From: Deinococcus marmoris DSM 12784
GTDB taxonomy: Bacteria > Deinococcota > Deinococci > Deinococcales > Deinococcaceae
Length of the DNA stretch: 18,687 nt
Reading direction: 5' to 3'
Assembly: GCF_000701405.1 (NCBI RefSeq)
Contig: NZ_JNIV01000089.1
Coordinates: forward strand, 1-18,687
Below are positions 9,545 to 18,687 of this stretch, piece after piece. The translations under genes were made by a program, and so were the position numbers. The first letter of the stretch is position 1, and each line of letters begins with the position of its first letter. Under the pieces are notes generated by a model, which saw only the letters and a list, made by a program, of their open reading frames with translations, did not search any database and was not told the DNA's origin.

Positions 9545-10207
9545 TCATGCGAGCTGCGCCTTGACGGCTTCCTTGCGGGCTTCCCATTCGGTTTCGGTGA
9601 AGGGATAGGGGTTTTCGAGGAAAAATCCTGCCACGACCAGATTGTCGCCGTCCTGCCTGATCGGCAACTGTGCCAATGCACGCGGAGGTGGGCCGCCCAC
9701 CACGATGCAGCCGCGCTTGGGGTCGTACTGCCCGGAGTGACAGGGGCATTTCATCTGGCCCTCGGTCTGATCGTCGTCAGACACCGAGCAGCCCGCGTGG
9801 GTGCAGATATCACTGTAGGCCACGATCTCGCCGTCGATGGTGGCATCCAGGTGGGTCGGCTCCACAAGCTCGCCCTTGGCGAAGCGGTACAGGGCCACCA
9901 CATTGTTGGGGTCACCCTTGCGGATCAGGTTATTGCCTTCCTTGTCCTTGCCCATCGGCCAGGCGCGAATTAACTGCTCGCTGAGTTCGCTGGCCTTGAT
10001 GATCTCGCCTTCCTTGCTGGCCGAGGCGTGGACCAGAATGTCTCCCTCAACGGGGGGCATCTTGTCGCGGGTCAGGCGGAACACCGGGTTAGCAGTGCCC
10101 AGCACGCCCACCAGACTGACAATGCCCACGGTGGCGGTGGTGCCCATGGCCGCGTTGATAAAGCGGCGGCGGGTCAATTCGGGATCTTGTTTGCGGTAAC
10201 GGGTCAT
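9545..10207 (-). CDS. qcrA: Rieske [2Fe-2S] iron-sulfur protein
   Basis: This 220-residue subunit takes the first electron from quinol in the bc complex. A Tat signal-anchor begins [11 protein letters not shown], followed by one hydrophobic helix (about 20-40), so the folded cluster domain is exported and stays membrane-anchored. Cluster motifs are CTHAGC (C135, H137, C140) and CPCHSGQYD (C154, C156, H157). C140 and C156 would form the structural disulfide. GGPPPRAL, the Pro loop, follows. The length is somewhat above minimal Rieske proteins because of an insert around 60-110. GAGGT lies 7 nt upstream of the ATG. It is the middle gene of the operon, 48 nt after the cytochrome c gene. Confidence 0.95.
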   Translation of the reverse strand: MTRYRKQDPELTRRRFINAAMGTTATVGIVSLVGVLGTANPVFRLTRDKMPPVEGDILVHASASKEGEIIKASELSEQLIRAWPMGKDKEGNNLIRKGDPNNVVALYRFAKGELVEPTHLDATIDGEIVAYSDICTHAGCSVSDDDQTEGQMKCPCHSGQYDPKRGCIVVGGPPPRALAQLPIRQDGDNLVVAGFFLENPYPFTETEWEARKEAVKAQLA

Positions 10208-10255
10208 GGTTCAAACCTCACTGGAAAAAATGATTGGGGGCAATTTGACGTGGCC

Positions 10256-11119
10256 TTACCAGGGGAATTCGCCGCTGGCGTCTTCTACCAGCACCTCGCC
10301 GTCCATGAAGAACTTCTTGTACAGGCCGATGGCCACGGCCAGCAGCAGCAGGATCATGGCCGCGTAGAACCCTTCAGCAGTCACGTTGGGCATCACGGGT
10401 TCACTGGCTCCCCAGCCCGCGTAATCGATGACCATCTGACGGGCGAACAGCACACTGAACAGCAGGGTCAGGCCCAGGGTTGTGACCATGCTGAGCATGG
10501 CAATCGGCGTGGAACGCACCTTGTGAATGCCGGGGTGCAACTCGGTGCCCTCGGTCCACACGCTGTACAGCCCGATCAGGCCGTAGGTCAGCAGCACCAT
10601 GATGAAGGTGGCCAGGAAGATTTCCGGGAGCTTGATGTCCTCGGGAACAAAGCGGCTGCGGTTCTTGAGGACCGCCGGGTCGATCTTGGTCTGGCCCTCG
10701 GCCACGGTGGCCGGGGTCAGCAGTTCGGGAATCTTGTTGCCCCAACTGTTCAGGACATAGTTGGCGACGGCGTAGATCTCGTTTTCCTTGAGCTGCTCAC
10801 CGTAAGCGGGCATGGCACCCTTGCCGTTGACCAGGATGTTATGAACGTAGGCGGGGTCTTGCAAGATCTTCTCGTCGCCGGCCAGCGCCGGTCCCACGCC
10901 GCCCTGACCCTGAGCACCGTGACAGCCCACGCAACCCGCCGAGGCATAGAGCGATTTGCCGATGGTGGGGTATTCCTTGCTGATGTTCGCCACGATGGCC
11001 GGATCAACGGTAACGGGTTCCGGGGCAGTTTCCTTGTTGAACAGGAACAGCAATAGAATCCACATGATGGCCGCACATACGATGGCGACCCAGGGCATTA
11101 CAGCGTCGTTTCTCTCCAC
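10256..11119 (-). CDS. Membrane-bound cytochrome c of the bc complex
   Basis: This 287-residue protein begins with a membrane anchor (about 9-27). One class I cytochrome c domain follows, with CVGCH (C63, C66, H67) and a likely Met ligand in GAMPAYG (M103). About 100 residues later come three more hydrophobic helices (about 166-188, 206-226, 251-268). A mono-haem domain with a C-terminal three-helix membrane part is unlike classic cytochrome c1, which has one C-terminal helix, and unlike di-haem QcrC. The start is GTG at 11119, with GGGAG about 7 nt upstream. The ATG at residue 8 has no ribosome site. It is first in the three-gene operon and would pass electrons from the Rieske protein to a terminal oxidase or soluble cytochrome. 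Confidence 0.9.
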   Translation of the reverse strand: MERNDAVMPWVAIVCAAIMWILLLFLFNKETAPEPVTVDPAIVANISKEYPTIGKSLYASAGCVGCHGAQGQGGVGPALAGDEKILQDPAYVHNILVNGKGAMPAYGEQLKENEIYAVANYVLNSWGNKIPELLTPATVAEGQTKIDPAVLKNRSRFVPEDIKLPEIFLATFIMVLLTYGLIGLYSVWTEGTELHPGIHKVRSTPIAMLSMVTTLGLTLLFSVLFARQMVIDYAGWGASEPVMPNVTAEGFYAAMILLLLAVAIGLYKKFFMDGEVLVEDASGEFPW

Positions 11120-11227
11120 GTTCCCTCTCCCTCACACACGAAATGGTCTGCTTGCCTTCTGCTGGGCTGGGGCGCAACCATTTGGGGGCTTGTGCCGAAA
11201 TTCCTGAAAATGAGCGTATCGGCGGCC

Positions 11228-11256
11228 AGCATAGCATGTGCGCCGAGACCGTCTCA
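11228..11256 (-). promoter_or_regulatory. Possible promoter of cytochrome bc operon
   Basis: TATGCT (11233-11228) on the minus strand is the best -10 candidate. The hexamer 17 nt upstream (TGAGAC) is a poor -35. A perfect GAGAC-C-GTCTC palindrome (11245-11255) covers that position and may be a regulator site. The remaining part of 11120-11342 holds a small inverted repeat (11295-11306) and nothing else I can name. Confidence 0.3.
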
Positions 11257-11342
11257 GCAGCACTCCATACCGTCTACAGCGTACTTTAGCGCTGGTCGCC
11301 TGCGACACTTCGGCAATGCTTATCATGCGCCTGACCGGGCGG

Positions 11343-12185
11343 TTAAATGTCCCCGTCACTGTGGACTTTTCCAAGCGCCGAGAGCAGCGGCCACAGCGCC
11401 CTAGAGAGCAGATTCACGTCATGGTTGCCGGGCAGTTCGCGGCGGTCCATACCGCCCTCTGAAAGCAGAGCGATCACCAACGGGCGCGGGGTATACAACA
11501 CGCCCACGTCATGATGCACGCCGCCGAGTTCGCCGCTCTTGCTGGCAAGGCGGTACAGGTGTTCGCCGTTTTCCGCGCGCGGCAGTCCCCGCCCGATCAG
11601 GTCGCGGTATTGCTGACGCTCCAGAATGTCCAGCGCCAGCGCCGTGTGCGCCGCGTCCAGCAGGTCACCCCGCACCAGACGGCCCAGGATATCGGTCTGT
11701 TCCCTGGCCGTGGTGCGGTTGCGTTCGCCCCGGAGTTGCGCGGCATTGCGTTGCTCGGGCGGCAGTTGCAGTTTGCCCACTAGGCGCGTGTCGGTCCACC
11801 CGTGCGCGTTTAGCCAGCCATTGACCGCATCCATACCCAACTGTTCAATCACCAGATTGGTGGCGGTGTTGTCGCTGACAACGATCATCAGGGTCAGCAC
11901 GTCGCGCCAGCTCAGCGCCAGCCCCGACCCCAGCTCGTGCAGCACGCCCGCGCCGGGTACGCGGTCCGCCGCCTGCAACGTCACCCGGCCTTCCAGATCC
12001 AGCCGCCCCGCCTGTGCCCACTCCAGCGCCAGGATCAGGAGCGGCACTTTGATGGTGCTGGCCGCCGGAAAGACACGCTCCGGGTTCAGGGCGAACAGTT
12101 CGCGGCCCAGTACATCACAGACGCGCAGGCCCACCTCTCCCACATAGCCCTGCGCGCGAAGATCGGAGAGGAAGGGAGACGTCAT
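11343..12185 (-). CDS. Serine beta-lactamase-like hydrolase (class A fold)
   Basis: This 280-residue protein has the penicillin-binding/beta-lactamase fold. Visible motifs are S43-T-I-K46 (SxxK), S104-D-N106 (SDN) and K216-S-G218 (KTG-type). The omega-loop stretch where class A enzymes carry the deacylating Glu166 reads [11 protein letters not shown]. By eye, Pro takes the Glu position, so hydrolysis of beta-lactams is doubtful. No signal peptide is present: the start [13 protein letters not shown] is soluble, so the protein is probably cytosolic, which is odd for the family. The start is the ATG at 12185 with TAAATT 7 nt upstream (leaderless). The longer frame to 12392 overlaps the adjacent small gene and adds Pro/Arg-rich shadow sequence. 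The substrate is unknown. Confidence 0.85.
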   Translation of the reverse strand: MTSPFLSDLRAQGYVGEVGLRVCDVLGRELFALNPERVFPAASTIKVPLLILALEWAQAGRLDLEGRVTLQAADRVPGAGVLHELGSGLALSWRDVLTLMIVVSDNTATNLVIEQLGMDAVNGWLNAHGWTDTRLVGKLQLPPEQRNAAQLRGERNRTTAREQTDILGRLVRGDLLDAAHTALALDILERQQYRDLIGRGLPRAENGEHLYRLASKSGELGGVHHDVGVLYTPRPLVIALLSEGGMDRRELPGNHDVNLLSRALWPLLSALGKVHSDGDI

Positions 12186-12192
12186 GACAATA

Positions 12193-12198
12193 AATTTA
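12193..12198 (-). promoter_or_regulatory. -10 box of beta-lactamase-like gene
   Basis: TAAATT (12198-12193, minus strand) lies 7 nt before the ATG, with no Shine-Dalgarno. Confidence 0.45.
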
Positions 12199-12217
12199 GC
12201 AGGGCCGGGGATCGCCG

Positions 12218-12421
12218 CTATTCCGGTAGATGCAGTCCGGCCAGCGCGGCAAACGGGTGGGGGGTACCCACCGGGCGCAGGGTGCAGAACGGCGGGCCAC
12301 CCTCCGGTTCGACGCGGTGTGGGCAGGACAGGCATTCGGGAAACGCCTGTTCGGTGTAGGCCAGATCGGCTTCTGAACTGTTCAGCACCCATTCTCGCTT
12401 GCAGCCAGCGCGGAAGGTCAC
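12218..12421 (-). CDS. Small four-cysteine protein, 67 aa
   Basis: I do not recognise the family. The protein begins [21 protein letters not shown] and has four cysteines as C-x22-C-x2-C-x12-C ([10 protein letters not shown] and [10 protein letters not shown]). This spacing could hold Zn or an Fe-S cluster, but that is inference. The GTG start at 12421 has a purine-rich GGAGGGG about 8 nt upstream. An upstream TTG at 12460, overlapping the response-regulator end, is possible but less likely. It starts 31 nt after the response-regulator stop on the same strand, so the two are probably co-transcribed. It ends 32 nt before the hydrolase start, which has its own -10 box. Confidence 0.65.
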   Translation of the reverse strand: MTFRAGCKREWVLNSSEADLAYTEQAFPECLSCPHRVEPEGGPPFCTLRPVGTPHPFAALAGLHLPE

Positions 12422-12452
12422 CGGGCCATCCCCTCCCCCATTCCCCCTACGT

Positions 12453-13103
<651 letters not shown>

Positions 13104-13110
13104 GGACGGC

Positions 13111-13116
13111 AGTTTA
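13111..13116 (-). promoter_or_regulatory. -10 box of response-regulator gene
   Basis: TAAACT (13116-13111, minus strand) lies 7 nt before the ATG. The remainder of the divergent gap (13117-13303) shows no other clear signal. Confidence 0.45.
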
Positions 13117-13303
13117 GAGCAGCCCGCAGGTCAGATGAGGAAGGGGGCCTACCTTTGGCCGCTGCCTGCTGTGGGTCAGGGAGAGCCAGACCGCGTGAAA
13201 GCAACGCCGCTCCGACAGCACTGGGCACGGCGGAAGTTGCGGGTTGCGCCCGATACCTGGGACCGCACTGCGCTCTGAAAACAATCTGTAAGGACTGCCC
13301 CGC

Positions 13304-13309
13304 TACACT
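13304..13309 (+). promoter_or_regulatory. -10 box of CvpA-like gene
   Basis: TACACT lies 7 nt before the GTG at 13317. No ribosome site or good -35 is seen. Confidence 0.45.
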
Positions 13310-13316
13310 GCTGGGC

Positions 13317-13799
13317 GTGATGACCTGGTTTGACGCCCTGCTGGTGACCCTGTTGGCCGTGATGACCGCGCTGGGGGCGCGGCGCGGCCTGGCCGGACTG
13401 GCCTGGGGAGGGCTGGGCGTGACCATCTGTTTTCTGGTGGCCTCGCTGGGCGGCCCCATCGTGACCACCGTTGCGGCGCTGCTGCTGAGCCTGGGCTGCG
13501 CCGTGATCATCGTGCGCCTGCTGCCCCACTCGGCAGAGCAGCCCTGGCACTTGCTGGCCGGGGGGGTGGGCGGTCTGGCGCTGGGCGGCGTGCTGATCGC
13601 CACCGTGGCACTGGGCTTTCCGCTGGACGTGCGGGTGACCCCTGCCGGGACCACGGGCGTCTATCCCTCGGCCAACATGCCCCCCGCGCTGTATGAGGCG
13701 GTGCGGAACTCGGCCCTCCAGAACAGTCTGCGCGGGGTGTGGGGCGGCAACGTGGCCCTGCGGACGCTGCTGATTCCTGATCAGACCCGGCGGCAATAG
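13317..13799 (+). CDS. Small membrane protein, CvpA-like
   Basis: This 160-residue protein has about four hydrophobic helices (near 7-20, 28-45, 47-66 and 78-100) and a C-terminal soluble tail of about 55 residues. The N-terminal text (WFDALLVTLLAVMTALGARRGL) resembles the start of CvpA-family proteins, which have a WFD/DW motif, a first helix and a GxRRG turn. CvpA is linked to colicin V export and envelope homeostasis. The match is by eye and covers only the start. The GTG is chosen because TACACT lies 7 nt upstream; the ATG immediately follows. The longer frame upstream is a shadow of the response regulator. The gene is convergent with the EamA transporter, 17 bp away. Confidence 0.7.
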   Translation: MMTWFDALLVTLLAVMTALGARRGLAGLAWGGLGVTICFLVASLGGPIVTTVAALLLSLGCAVIIVRLLPHSAEQPWHLLAGGVGGLALGGVLIATVALGFPLDVRVTPAGTTGVYPSANMPPALYEAVRNSALQNSLRGVWGGNVALRTLLIPDQTRRQ

Positions 13800-13816
13800 C
13801 CCTTTTTTGCACAGCG

Positions 13817-14752
13817 CTATTCCGCCAGCGGCGCGGGCGTTTCCGGGCGGGCCTCTCCCCCACTGCGCTGGCTGAGAACCGTGCTGCCCACCACCAGCAG
13901 TCCCCCCAGTGCGCCGCGCAGGCCCACCCGCTCGCCGATTAAGAGGAAGCTGAACAGGGTGGCCGTCACGGGTTCCAGGGCGTAGATCAGGCTGGCCTCG
14001 GCGGCGCTGACAGTTCGTTGGCCCACCGTTTGCAGCAAGGTGGTCAGGGCGGTGGCGACGATGCCCAGGTACAGCAGCGGCCCCCAGGCGGCGGCAGGGG
14101 GCCAGCCGATCCCACCGGACAGCGCGGCCCATCCCCACGCCAGCAGAGTCACTGCTGCAAGCTGCGCCAGCGTGAACGGCAACGCCGCGTGCCGGTTCGA
14201 CAACCGCTCCAGCGTGATGATAAAGCCCGCGTAGGTCACGGCGCAGGCCAGCGCCCAGGCGTCGCCGGTGACCCACGCGCCGCCCTCCCAGGACAGCAGC
14301 CCCAGCCCCAGCACCGCCAGCGGCAGCGCGGCCAGCAGAGGCCACGGCATCCTGCGCCGCTGCGCGAAGACCAGCCACAGCGGCACCAGCACCACGCTCA
14401 GAGCCGTGAAAAAGGCTGCCCGGTTGGCGGTGGTCGTTTGCAGCGCGATGGTCTGGGTGCCGTAGCCCGCGATCAGCCACGCGCCCAGCAGCAGGCCGTC
14501 TCGCCACAGGCCGTCCTTCCACGAAAAACGCGGCAGGGCGGCGGGTACGGGTTGATCCGCCCGCCGTCGCCGCAGGCCCCAGCCCCGGATCAGCAGGGTG
14601 GGCAGCAGCGCCAGAAAACCGATCAGGAAACGCCACGCGATCAACTGGGCGGGGGGCAGCAGCTCGCCCAATGTTTTCACCACAGCGAAGGTGCTGCCCC
14701 ACACCGCCGTGACCAAGATTAAGAGAAGAACGCCGCGCAAACGGGGAGACAC
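13817..14752 (-). CDS. EamA/DMT-family transporter
   Basis: This 311-residue inner-membrane protein is of the drug/metabolite transporter superfamily, which exports small metabolites. Two EamA halves can be seen: residues about 5-145 ([21 protein letters not shown]...[12 protein letters not shown]...[12 protein letters not shown]) and about 155-300 ([20 protein letters not shown]...[21 protein letters not shown]). Each has five helices. The second half holds the typical ALEPV...IGE segment. The start is GTG at 14752 with TACAAT 7 nt upstream (leaderless). It sits just after the terminator of the large surface-protein gene and so forms its own unit. Substrate unknown. Confidence 0.92.
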   Translation of the reverse strand: MSPRLRGVLLLILVTAVWGSTFAVVKTLGELLPPAQLIAWRFLIGFLALLPTLLIRGWGLRRRRADQPVPAALPRFSWKDGLWRDGLLLGAWLIAGYGTQTIALQTTTANRAAFFTALSVVLVPLWLVFAQRRRMPWPLLAALPLAVLGLGLLSWEGGAWVTGDAWALACAVTYAGFIITLERLSNRHAALPFTLAQLAAVTLLAWGWAALSGGIGWPPAAAWGPLLYLGIVATALTTLLQTVGQRTVSAAEASLIYALEPVTATLFSFLLIGERVGLRGALGGLLVVGSTVLSQRSGGEARPETPAPLAE

Positions 14753-14759
14753 GCCCGCG

Positions 14760-14765
14760 ATTGTA
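14760..14765 (-). promoter_or_regulatory. -10 box of EamA transporter gene
   Basis: TACAAT (14765-14760, minus strand), one base from the TATAAT consensus, lies 7 nt before the GTG start. The upstream -35 region overlaps the T-run of the preceding terminator. Confidence 0.55.
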
Positions 14766-14779
14766 CGGGGATGGACAGG

Positions 14780-14813
14780 AAAATGCGCCGCCCCTGGGTT
14801 GAGTGGGCGGCGC
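14780..14813 (-). terminator. Terminator of large DUF11 protein gene
   Basis: A perfect 9-bp stem (14785-14793 with 14805-14813) is followed on the minus strand by ATTTTCC. It starts 25 nt after the stop codon of the DUF11 gene. Confidence 0.85.
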
Positions 14814-14837
14814 AGATGCAGGGGATGTGGCTCTGGG

Positions 14838-17800
14838 TTAGGGCACCCTGGCCTGGAAGCAGACGGTGCCTTTGCTGTTGGCCGCCACAGTTGGCAACGT
14901 CAGGGTCATGACGCCGGGGCGCTGGGGGCTGCCGGTAGGATCGCCGGGATTCGTCACAGGCACAGTGCTGAGTGTCCCCACATCGTCACCGCTCTTGCTG
15001 GTTAGGGTTGGCGTCACGGTGTTGCTGTTGACATCATTTACAGCCAGCGCCACGCCCACCGCGTATTTCAGACCCAGTGGGTCACCCGTGCCACCTGTAC
15101 CGCTCGTGCCGTAAGCGGGCAGTTGTGCCACCATTCCCACCGGCACGTAATCTGTGAGGCTAAAGTTGCTAGCCACGCCGCCCGTGTTGCTGTAAACGAT
15201 GCAGTATTCCACTGTCTCACCGGGCTTCACGCCGATGCTACCCGCACTGCCGATGAACGGCTGAGATGGCGAGACGCTGATGTTGCGCCCCAGCTTCAGC
15301 AGGGTAATGCTGGGCGGCTTGTTATTCACGAAAGTGCAGGTGATGTCGCTTCCGGCTGCTGTGGCCGCCGCATTCAACGTCAGGACGTTGCCGCTCAGTG
15401 TGGCTGTGCCGCCGCTTCCCATACCGCTACAGGTGGCCGAGGCCAATACGTAGCCCGCCAACGGCGTTTCAGTGATGGTCGTGGCGGTGCTGGCTGCGCT
15501 CAGCGTCTGCTTTGTGCCTGCGCGGGCCGTTCCGTCAGTGGTGGTGGTAATGTTCTGACTTCCGAAGCCATTGCTTCCACTGAACGCAAAAGTCCCGACG
15601 CCGCCATTGCTGATTTTGCTGACCGTCAGGGTGGGTGCGGCGGGAAAAACGGTAATGGGTACTGTGGCCGTATCGCAGGCTGTACCGACGGCGCTGTCAC
15701 ACAACTGATAGGTAACGGTATAGGTGCCCGGAACTGTAGCAGGGGGGACGACAAGTTGCCCGTTGGCAACACTCAGGCCCGTGATGCCACCATTGCTGCT
15801 TACAGTCACAGCGCTGGTGGTGGTGGTGGCCGCCGCGCCGCCGTTGGTATCATTGCCAAGCACACTCACAGTGCCGCCGCTGCCAAAGGAAAAGGAAACA
15901 GCCAGATCGTTGATTGCGTTAATAATCCGGGTTTGAATGGCCGCACTGGTGTTGTTGCCTGTCGTGGCGTCAGTGATGCCATTCGGCACCGTCAGGCTGG
16001 CGGTGTTGCTCAACGTACCGTTGGCCGGAGCCGTGCCAGTAAGGGTATAGGTCAGGAAATTACCATCTGGTGTAGTGTTAGAGGGAGCAGTGTCTAATGC
16101 CAGATTGCCCGTGCCAACAGTGATGCTGGTGCCTGTAGAACTCTGAGTACCGCAAACGGCTGCACCTGTAGCTACACAGGTAATTCCAGTCACGGTAAAT
16201 CCGCTGGGAATCACATCATCAACGCCTACACCGCTGACTGCGTTGGGTCCATTGTTCCAGACCCGAAGGATGTAGCTCATGGCCCTGGTAGAGCCAATGG
16301 CTACCGGGCCACTCTTGCTGATGGCAAGGTCGGCAACACACAGTGCCGTGGCCCGAACACCGGGCACATCACTTCCCGTGATCGTGAGCGTCTGCCCGCT
16401 CAAGCCTGGAGTGGATCCGAAAGCCGCTGGTGTTCCTGCCGTCGCTCCGTTTACACCTCCCGTCGCCGTAATGGTCGGCCCGGTGCCAGAAAGCGCCACG
16501 ACACCGCCGCCGCCGCCGCCGCCAGGACCGTGCGGAACTGCGCCACCAGTATTGGTGCCGCCCTTGCCACCGTTCACATTGATGGTCAGGCTGGAGGGCA
16601 GCGCGCCCTGCGCCAACACCAGCACGCTGCCGCCCGCACCGCCGCCACCGCTACCGTCGTTGTCCACTGTATTGTTGGCGTCTGCGCCGCTGGCAGTAAT
16701 GCTGCCGCTGCCACTGACCGTTCCCGCGCGGATCAGCACCAGACCACCGCCCACCGCACCACTGGACGCAAAGCCGCTGCCGGGCGTGCCGGTACCGTTA
16801 TTCGTCGTGCCCGCGCCGCCACCGCCGCCCATGACCAGTCTGGTTGCGCTAGCTGTGACGGAAGCGCCGCCGTAGCCGCCACTGGCACGGTTGGTACTCC
16901 AGGTGTTGCCTCCGCGTCCGCCCGCGCCGCTGTTTGCGCCGCCCCCGCCGCCCGAGTTCTGGTCATTGGCCGCCGCATTGCCATCAGTCCCACCACCGCC
17001 TGCGTTACCGGGGGCACCCTGGCCACTGCTCCCTGACGGGTAGCCCTCCACGTTGGTGTTCAGCAGGCTTCCAGCGTTGTTGACAAAAGCGGGCGTACCC
17101 GCCACGCCTTCGCCCTTCTGAGCATGGGCATTGAGAGTAGACAGATTGCGGTAGTCGGTATTTGAGGCCGTGATCGCGCCCGCCAGTGACCGCCCTGCAC
17201 CGCCCCGGAAGCCCAGGCCCGAAACGTTGATGACCCCGCCGCTCATGCCCAAGCTGCCCGAGACATCGATGGCCACGATGCCGCCCGTCGAACCGTTCCA
17301 TGCAGATGCAGTCAGGGTGCCTCCCAGCGTGACACTGCTGTACTGCGGCACGCGAATAACCTGAAAGGTCTTCTGACCGTTGGTGTCAGAGTAGGGCGAG
17401 GCACTGTAACTATTGAGCAGGCCGCCGCCCGTGCCCAGGCCAGCCACCGTCACATTGCCTCCCGAAACGGCGGATTTGGCCACCACATACTCGTACTTGC
17501 CTGCGCCGATGCTGGTGATCCCTGAACCGTTCCCTGTGACGTTATTGGCCGTACCCGTTCCATCGCCGTAACGCTCGTCGTTACGGATATTCAAGGCGGC
17601 ATCTTGCATCTGAATCACCAGCAGCAGATCACCTGTAGCAACGGCTGTCGAAGCCCCAGTAGGAGTACCAATGGAAATTGTGGTTGCTCCAGCACTCGCG
17701 TTGGCGCTGCCCGGATAGTAGGTGTTGACCACGCCGGTCAGGCCCGTCCCTACACCGTCCTTGCCTGGAGTGCCGCACAGGACACCCTGAGCCAGGGTAC

Positions 17801-17888
17801 CCGACACGCCAGTCAGCAGCCCAAGCACCAGCCCATGTTGCAGAGGGCGGAGCCACTTCTTCAGGATGCGTGCTTCGAGCAGTCTCAC
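14838..17888 (-). CDS. Large secreted Gly-rich DUF11 mosaic protein
   Basis: This 1016-residue extracellular protein starts with a signal peptide (basic [10 protein letters not shown], hydrophobic LVLGLLTGV, then TLAQ). A Ser/Thr/Gly-rich domain follows (about 45-200), then a Gly-rich region with repeated hydrophobic beta rungs (about 200-475), which suggests a beta-helix. A DUF11 domain comes next (about 518-655, beginning [11 protein letters not shown] with [21 protein letters not shown]). A VLGNDT-type beta domain (about 659-748), a SpaA-like beta domain (about 752-857) and a second DUF11-like domain (about 858-1016) complete it. No sorting signal or membrane anchor ends the protein. GTG at 17888 overlaps the TGA of the preceding barrel gene by 4 nt, so translation is probably coupled. 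A surface or sheath role is inferred. Confidence 0.85.
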   Translation of the reverse strand: MRLLEARILKKWLRPLQHGLVLGLLTGVSGTLAQGVLCGTPGKDGVGTGLTGVVNTYYPGSANASAGATTISIGTPTGASTAVATGDLLLVIQMQDAALNIRNDERYGDGTGTANNVTGNGSGITSIGAGKYEYVVAKSAVSGGNVTVAGLGTGGGLLNSYSASPYSDTNGQKTFQVIRVPQYSSVTLGGTLTASAWNGSTGGIVAIDVSGSLGMSGGVINVSGLGFRGGAGRSLAGAITASNTDYRNLSTLNAHAQKGEGVAGTPAFVNNAGSLLNTNVEGYPSGSSGQGAPGNAGGGGTDGNAAANDQNSGGGGGANSGAGGRGGNTWSTNRASGGYGGASVTASATRLVMGGGGGAGTTNNGTGTPGSGFASSGAVGGGLVLIRAGTVSGSGSITASGADANNTVDNDGSGGGGAGGSVLVLAQGALPSSLTINVNGGKGGTNTGGAVPHGPGGGGGGGVVALSGTGPTITATGGVNGATAGTPAAFGSTPGLSGQTLTITGSDVPGVRATALCVADLAISKSGPVAIGSTRAMSYILRVWNNGPNAVSGVGVDDVIPSGFTVTGITCVATGAAVCGTQSSTGTSITVGTGNLALDTAPSNTTPDGNFLTYTLTGTAPANGTLSNTASLTVPNGITDATTGNNTSAAIQTRIINAINDLAVSFSFGSGGTVSVLGNDTNGGAAATTTTSAVTVSSNGGITGLSVANGQLVVPPATVPGTYTVTYQLCDSAVGTACDTATVPITVFPAAPTLTVSKISNGGVGTFAFSGSNGFGSQNITTTTDGTARAGTKQTLSAASTATTITETPLAGYVLASATCSGMGSGGTATLSGNVLTLNAAATAAGSDITCTFVNNKPPSITLLKLGRNISVSPSQPFIGSAGSIGVKPGETVEYCIVYSNTGGVASNFSLTDYVPVGMVAQLPAYGTSGTGGTGDPLGLKYAVGVALAVNDVNSNTVTPTLTSKSGDDVGTLSTVPVTNPGDPTGSPQRPGVMTLTLPTVAANSKGTVCFQARVP
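16504..16523. repeat. CCG trinucleotide repeat inside DUF11 gene
   Basis: There are six consecutive CCG units plus CC. Read on the minus strand they encode part of an uninterrupted run of eight glycines (about residues 456-463). Length changes by slippage would stay in frame. Confidence 0.8.
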
Positions 17889-18405
17889 TTCACGCCCCCA
17901 ATCGTTTCATCCACAGTCAAATCCAGCCGCACGTAAGCTCCCTTTTTGGTGTATTGATTGCCGATGCCCTCGAAGCCCGCCAGGTTGTAACCGGCGGTCA
18001 GCCAGGTGCCCGGCAGGGCGCGCACGCTGGCTTCTAGGCCGTAACCTGCCTGCGTGGTCCCGGTGCTGGGCTGCGTCAGCACGCGGCCCCACGCGCCCAC
18101 GCCGAAGCGCTCGCCGATGTACGCCGTGCCGCCAAGTGCGGCCTGCGCGGTGAAGCTGCCCGGATCGCTGAGCAGGGTGCGGGTATCCACACCGCCGCGC
18201 ACGGCCCAGACGGGCTGGCGGTACTCGGCGCTCAGGTTGCCGCTCAGTTCTGGTTTATTGCCCGCCAGACTGCCGTTCACGTAGCGCAGGGTGCCCAGGC
18301 TGTTGAAGGCGCTGCCCCGGTAGGCGTAGCCCACGGCGGCGCGCAGGCCACCCTTGCCCGCACCGAATTCGGCCAGACTGTCGGCGCTGAGAGCGCGTTT
18401 ATAAA
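17885..18405 (-). pseudogene. Beta-barrel-like protein, 3' fragment cut by IS
   Basis: Only the last 173 residues remain. They read as alternating beta strands with turns ([48 protein letters not shown]). The end, [14 protein letters not shown], resembles the closing strand of the barrels found at the end of large DUF11 outer-envelope proteins; that resemblance is from memory, not a search. At about 18405 the frame runs into the left end of an IS5-type element, so the upstream part of the gene is displaced or lost. The apparent reading frame continues to 18607 only by reading the element antisense. The stop codon overlaps the GTG of the DUF11 gene, so the two were once co-translated. If the other half lies beyond the IS, the gene is split rather than truncated. 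Confidence 0.7.
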
Positions 18406-18687
18406 GGGTCAGACCCGGTGGCAAGCTTGAGGTGTGAAACGCAAGCCTTACTCGTCGGACCTGACCCAAGCCCAGTTTAAGCGGCTCGAACCACTCCTCC
18501 CCTCTGCCAAGCCAGGAGGGCGGCCACGCACGGTCGATCTCTACGAGGTGCTGTGCGCGATCATGTACGTCTTGCAGGGCGGCATTGCCTGGAGAAACCT
18601 GCCGCATGACTTTCCAGCGTGGCAGACGGTGTATTCGTACTTTCGCCGTTTTGAAGCTGACGGTTCATGGGAGGCGATCAATCGCGT
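18406..18687 (+). mobile_element. IS5-family insertion sequence, left end (partial)
   Basis: The element begins near the 11-bp palindrome GGGTC-A-GACCC (18406-18416), which directly follows TTATAAA at the broken end of the barrel gene. Inside it is an IS5-type transposase gene on the plus strand. The right end is outside the window, so the inverted repeats and target duplication cannot be confirmed. The exact left border is uncertain by a few bases. Confidence 0.75.
18434..18687 (+). CDS. IS5-family transposase, N-terminal part
   Basis: The GTG at 18434 opens a frame that reads [21 protein letters not shown], followed by [19 protein letters not shown], then [20 protein letters not shown] and [19 protein letters not shown]. 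This is the N-terminal (DUF4096-like) part of IS5-family DDE transposases. It binds the terminal repeats; the DDE catalytic residues lie beyond the window edge. An in-frame TGA at 18428 rules out a longer start. GAGG just before the GTG is the only ribosome-site candidate, and its spacing is very short. Members of this family often use a frameshift to make the full protein. The gene runs antisense to the barrel and DUF11 genes. Confidence 0.9.
   Translation, partial: MKRKPYSSDLTQAQFKRLEPLLPSAKPGGRPRTVDLYEVLCAIMYVLQGGIAWRNLPHDFPAWQTVYSYFRRFEADGSWEAINR

Noticed and set aside
13789..13820. AATAGC/GCTATT inverted repeat between convergent genes as a terminator
   Set aside because: The stem is 6 bp with a 16-nt loop, and no T-run follows on either strand.
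13176..14702. 508-codon minus-strand frame across the CvpA-like and EamA genes
   Set aside because: It reads Gly/Arg/Ala/Gln shadow text in a different frame from EamA and crosses a convergent gene.
18406..18607. N-terminal extension of the barrel-like frame
   Set aside because: It is antisense to the IS5 transposase start and unrelated to barrel sequence, so it is a read-through artefact of the insertion.

Overview
The window looks like a chromosomal segment of a Deinococcus species. Four observations support this. The sequence is GC-rich. The minus strand at the left edge reads as the 5' end of a Deinococcus-type 16S rRNA. RuvC has the Thermus/Deinococcus-style active site, with His in place of the third Asp. 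Nine genes start 6-7 nt after a bare TANNNT box with no convincing Shine-Dalgarno site, which is the leaderless arrangement common in Deinococcus. The genus is inferred from these signals, not from a database search.

Layout from left to right. Positions 1-136 (minus) are the start of 16S rRNA, with a structured leader and one near-consensus promoter (TTGACA-N17-TATAGT). A MoaD-MoaE fusion for molybdopterin synthase (576-1253, plus) is convergent with a ruvC/PrsW-protease pair (minus). Next, on the minus strand, is a family-5 solute-binding protein followed by two DppB/DppC-type permeases. It has a consensus promoter and a strong terminator but no ATPase genes. Then come an A-type Fe-S carrier (minus), a small plus-strand gene, and a 64-residue minus-strand orphan. 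A three-gene cytochrome bc operon follows (cytochrome c, Rieske, cytochrome b; minus), closed by an 11-bp-stem terminator.

The right half holds a cytosolic serine beta-lactamase-like hydrolase, a 67-residue four-cysteine protein, an orphan NarL-type response regulator, a small CvpA-like membrane protein (plus) and an EamA/DMT transporter (minus). The last part is a surface-protein locus. A 1016-residue Gly-rich/DUF11 mosaic secreted protein overlaps the end of a beta-barrel-like gene. That gene is broken by an IS5-family element whose left end and transposase start run off the window.

Functionally this is mostly housekeeping DNA: ribosome, molybdenum cofactor, recombination, peptide uptake, Fe-S assembly and respiration. 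The least ordinary parts are the fused MoaD-MoaE with an internal diglycine, the cytochrome b with b6-type haem spacing but no c_n cysteine, the IS-disrupted barrel/DUF11 pair, and the small leaderless orphan genes. I did not find a clear new multi-gene defence or mobile system.
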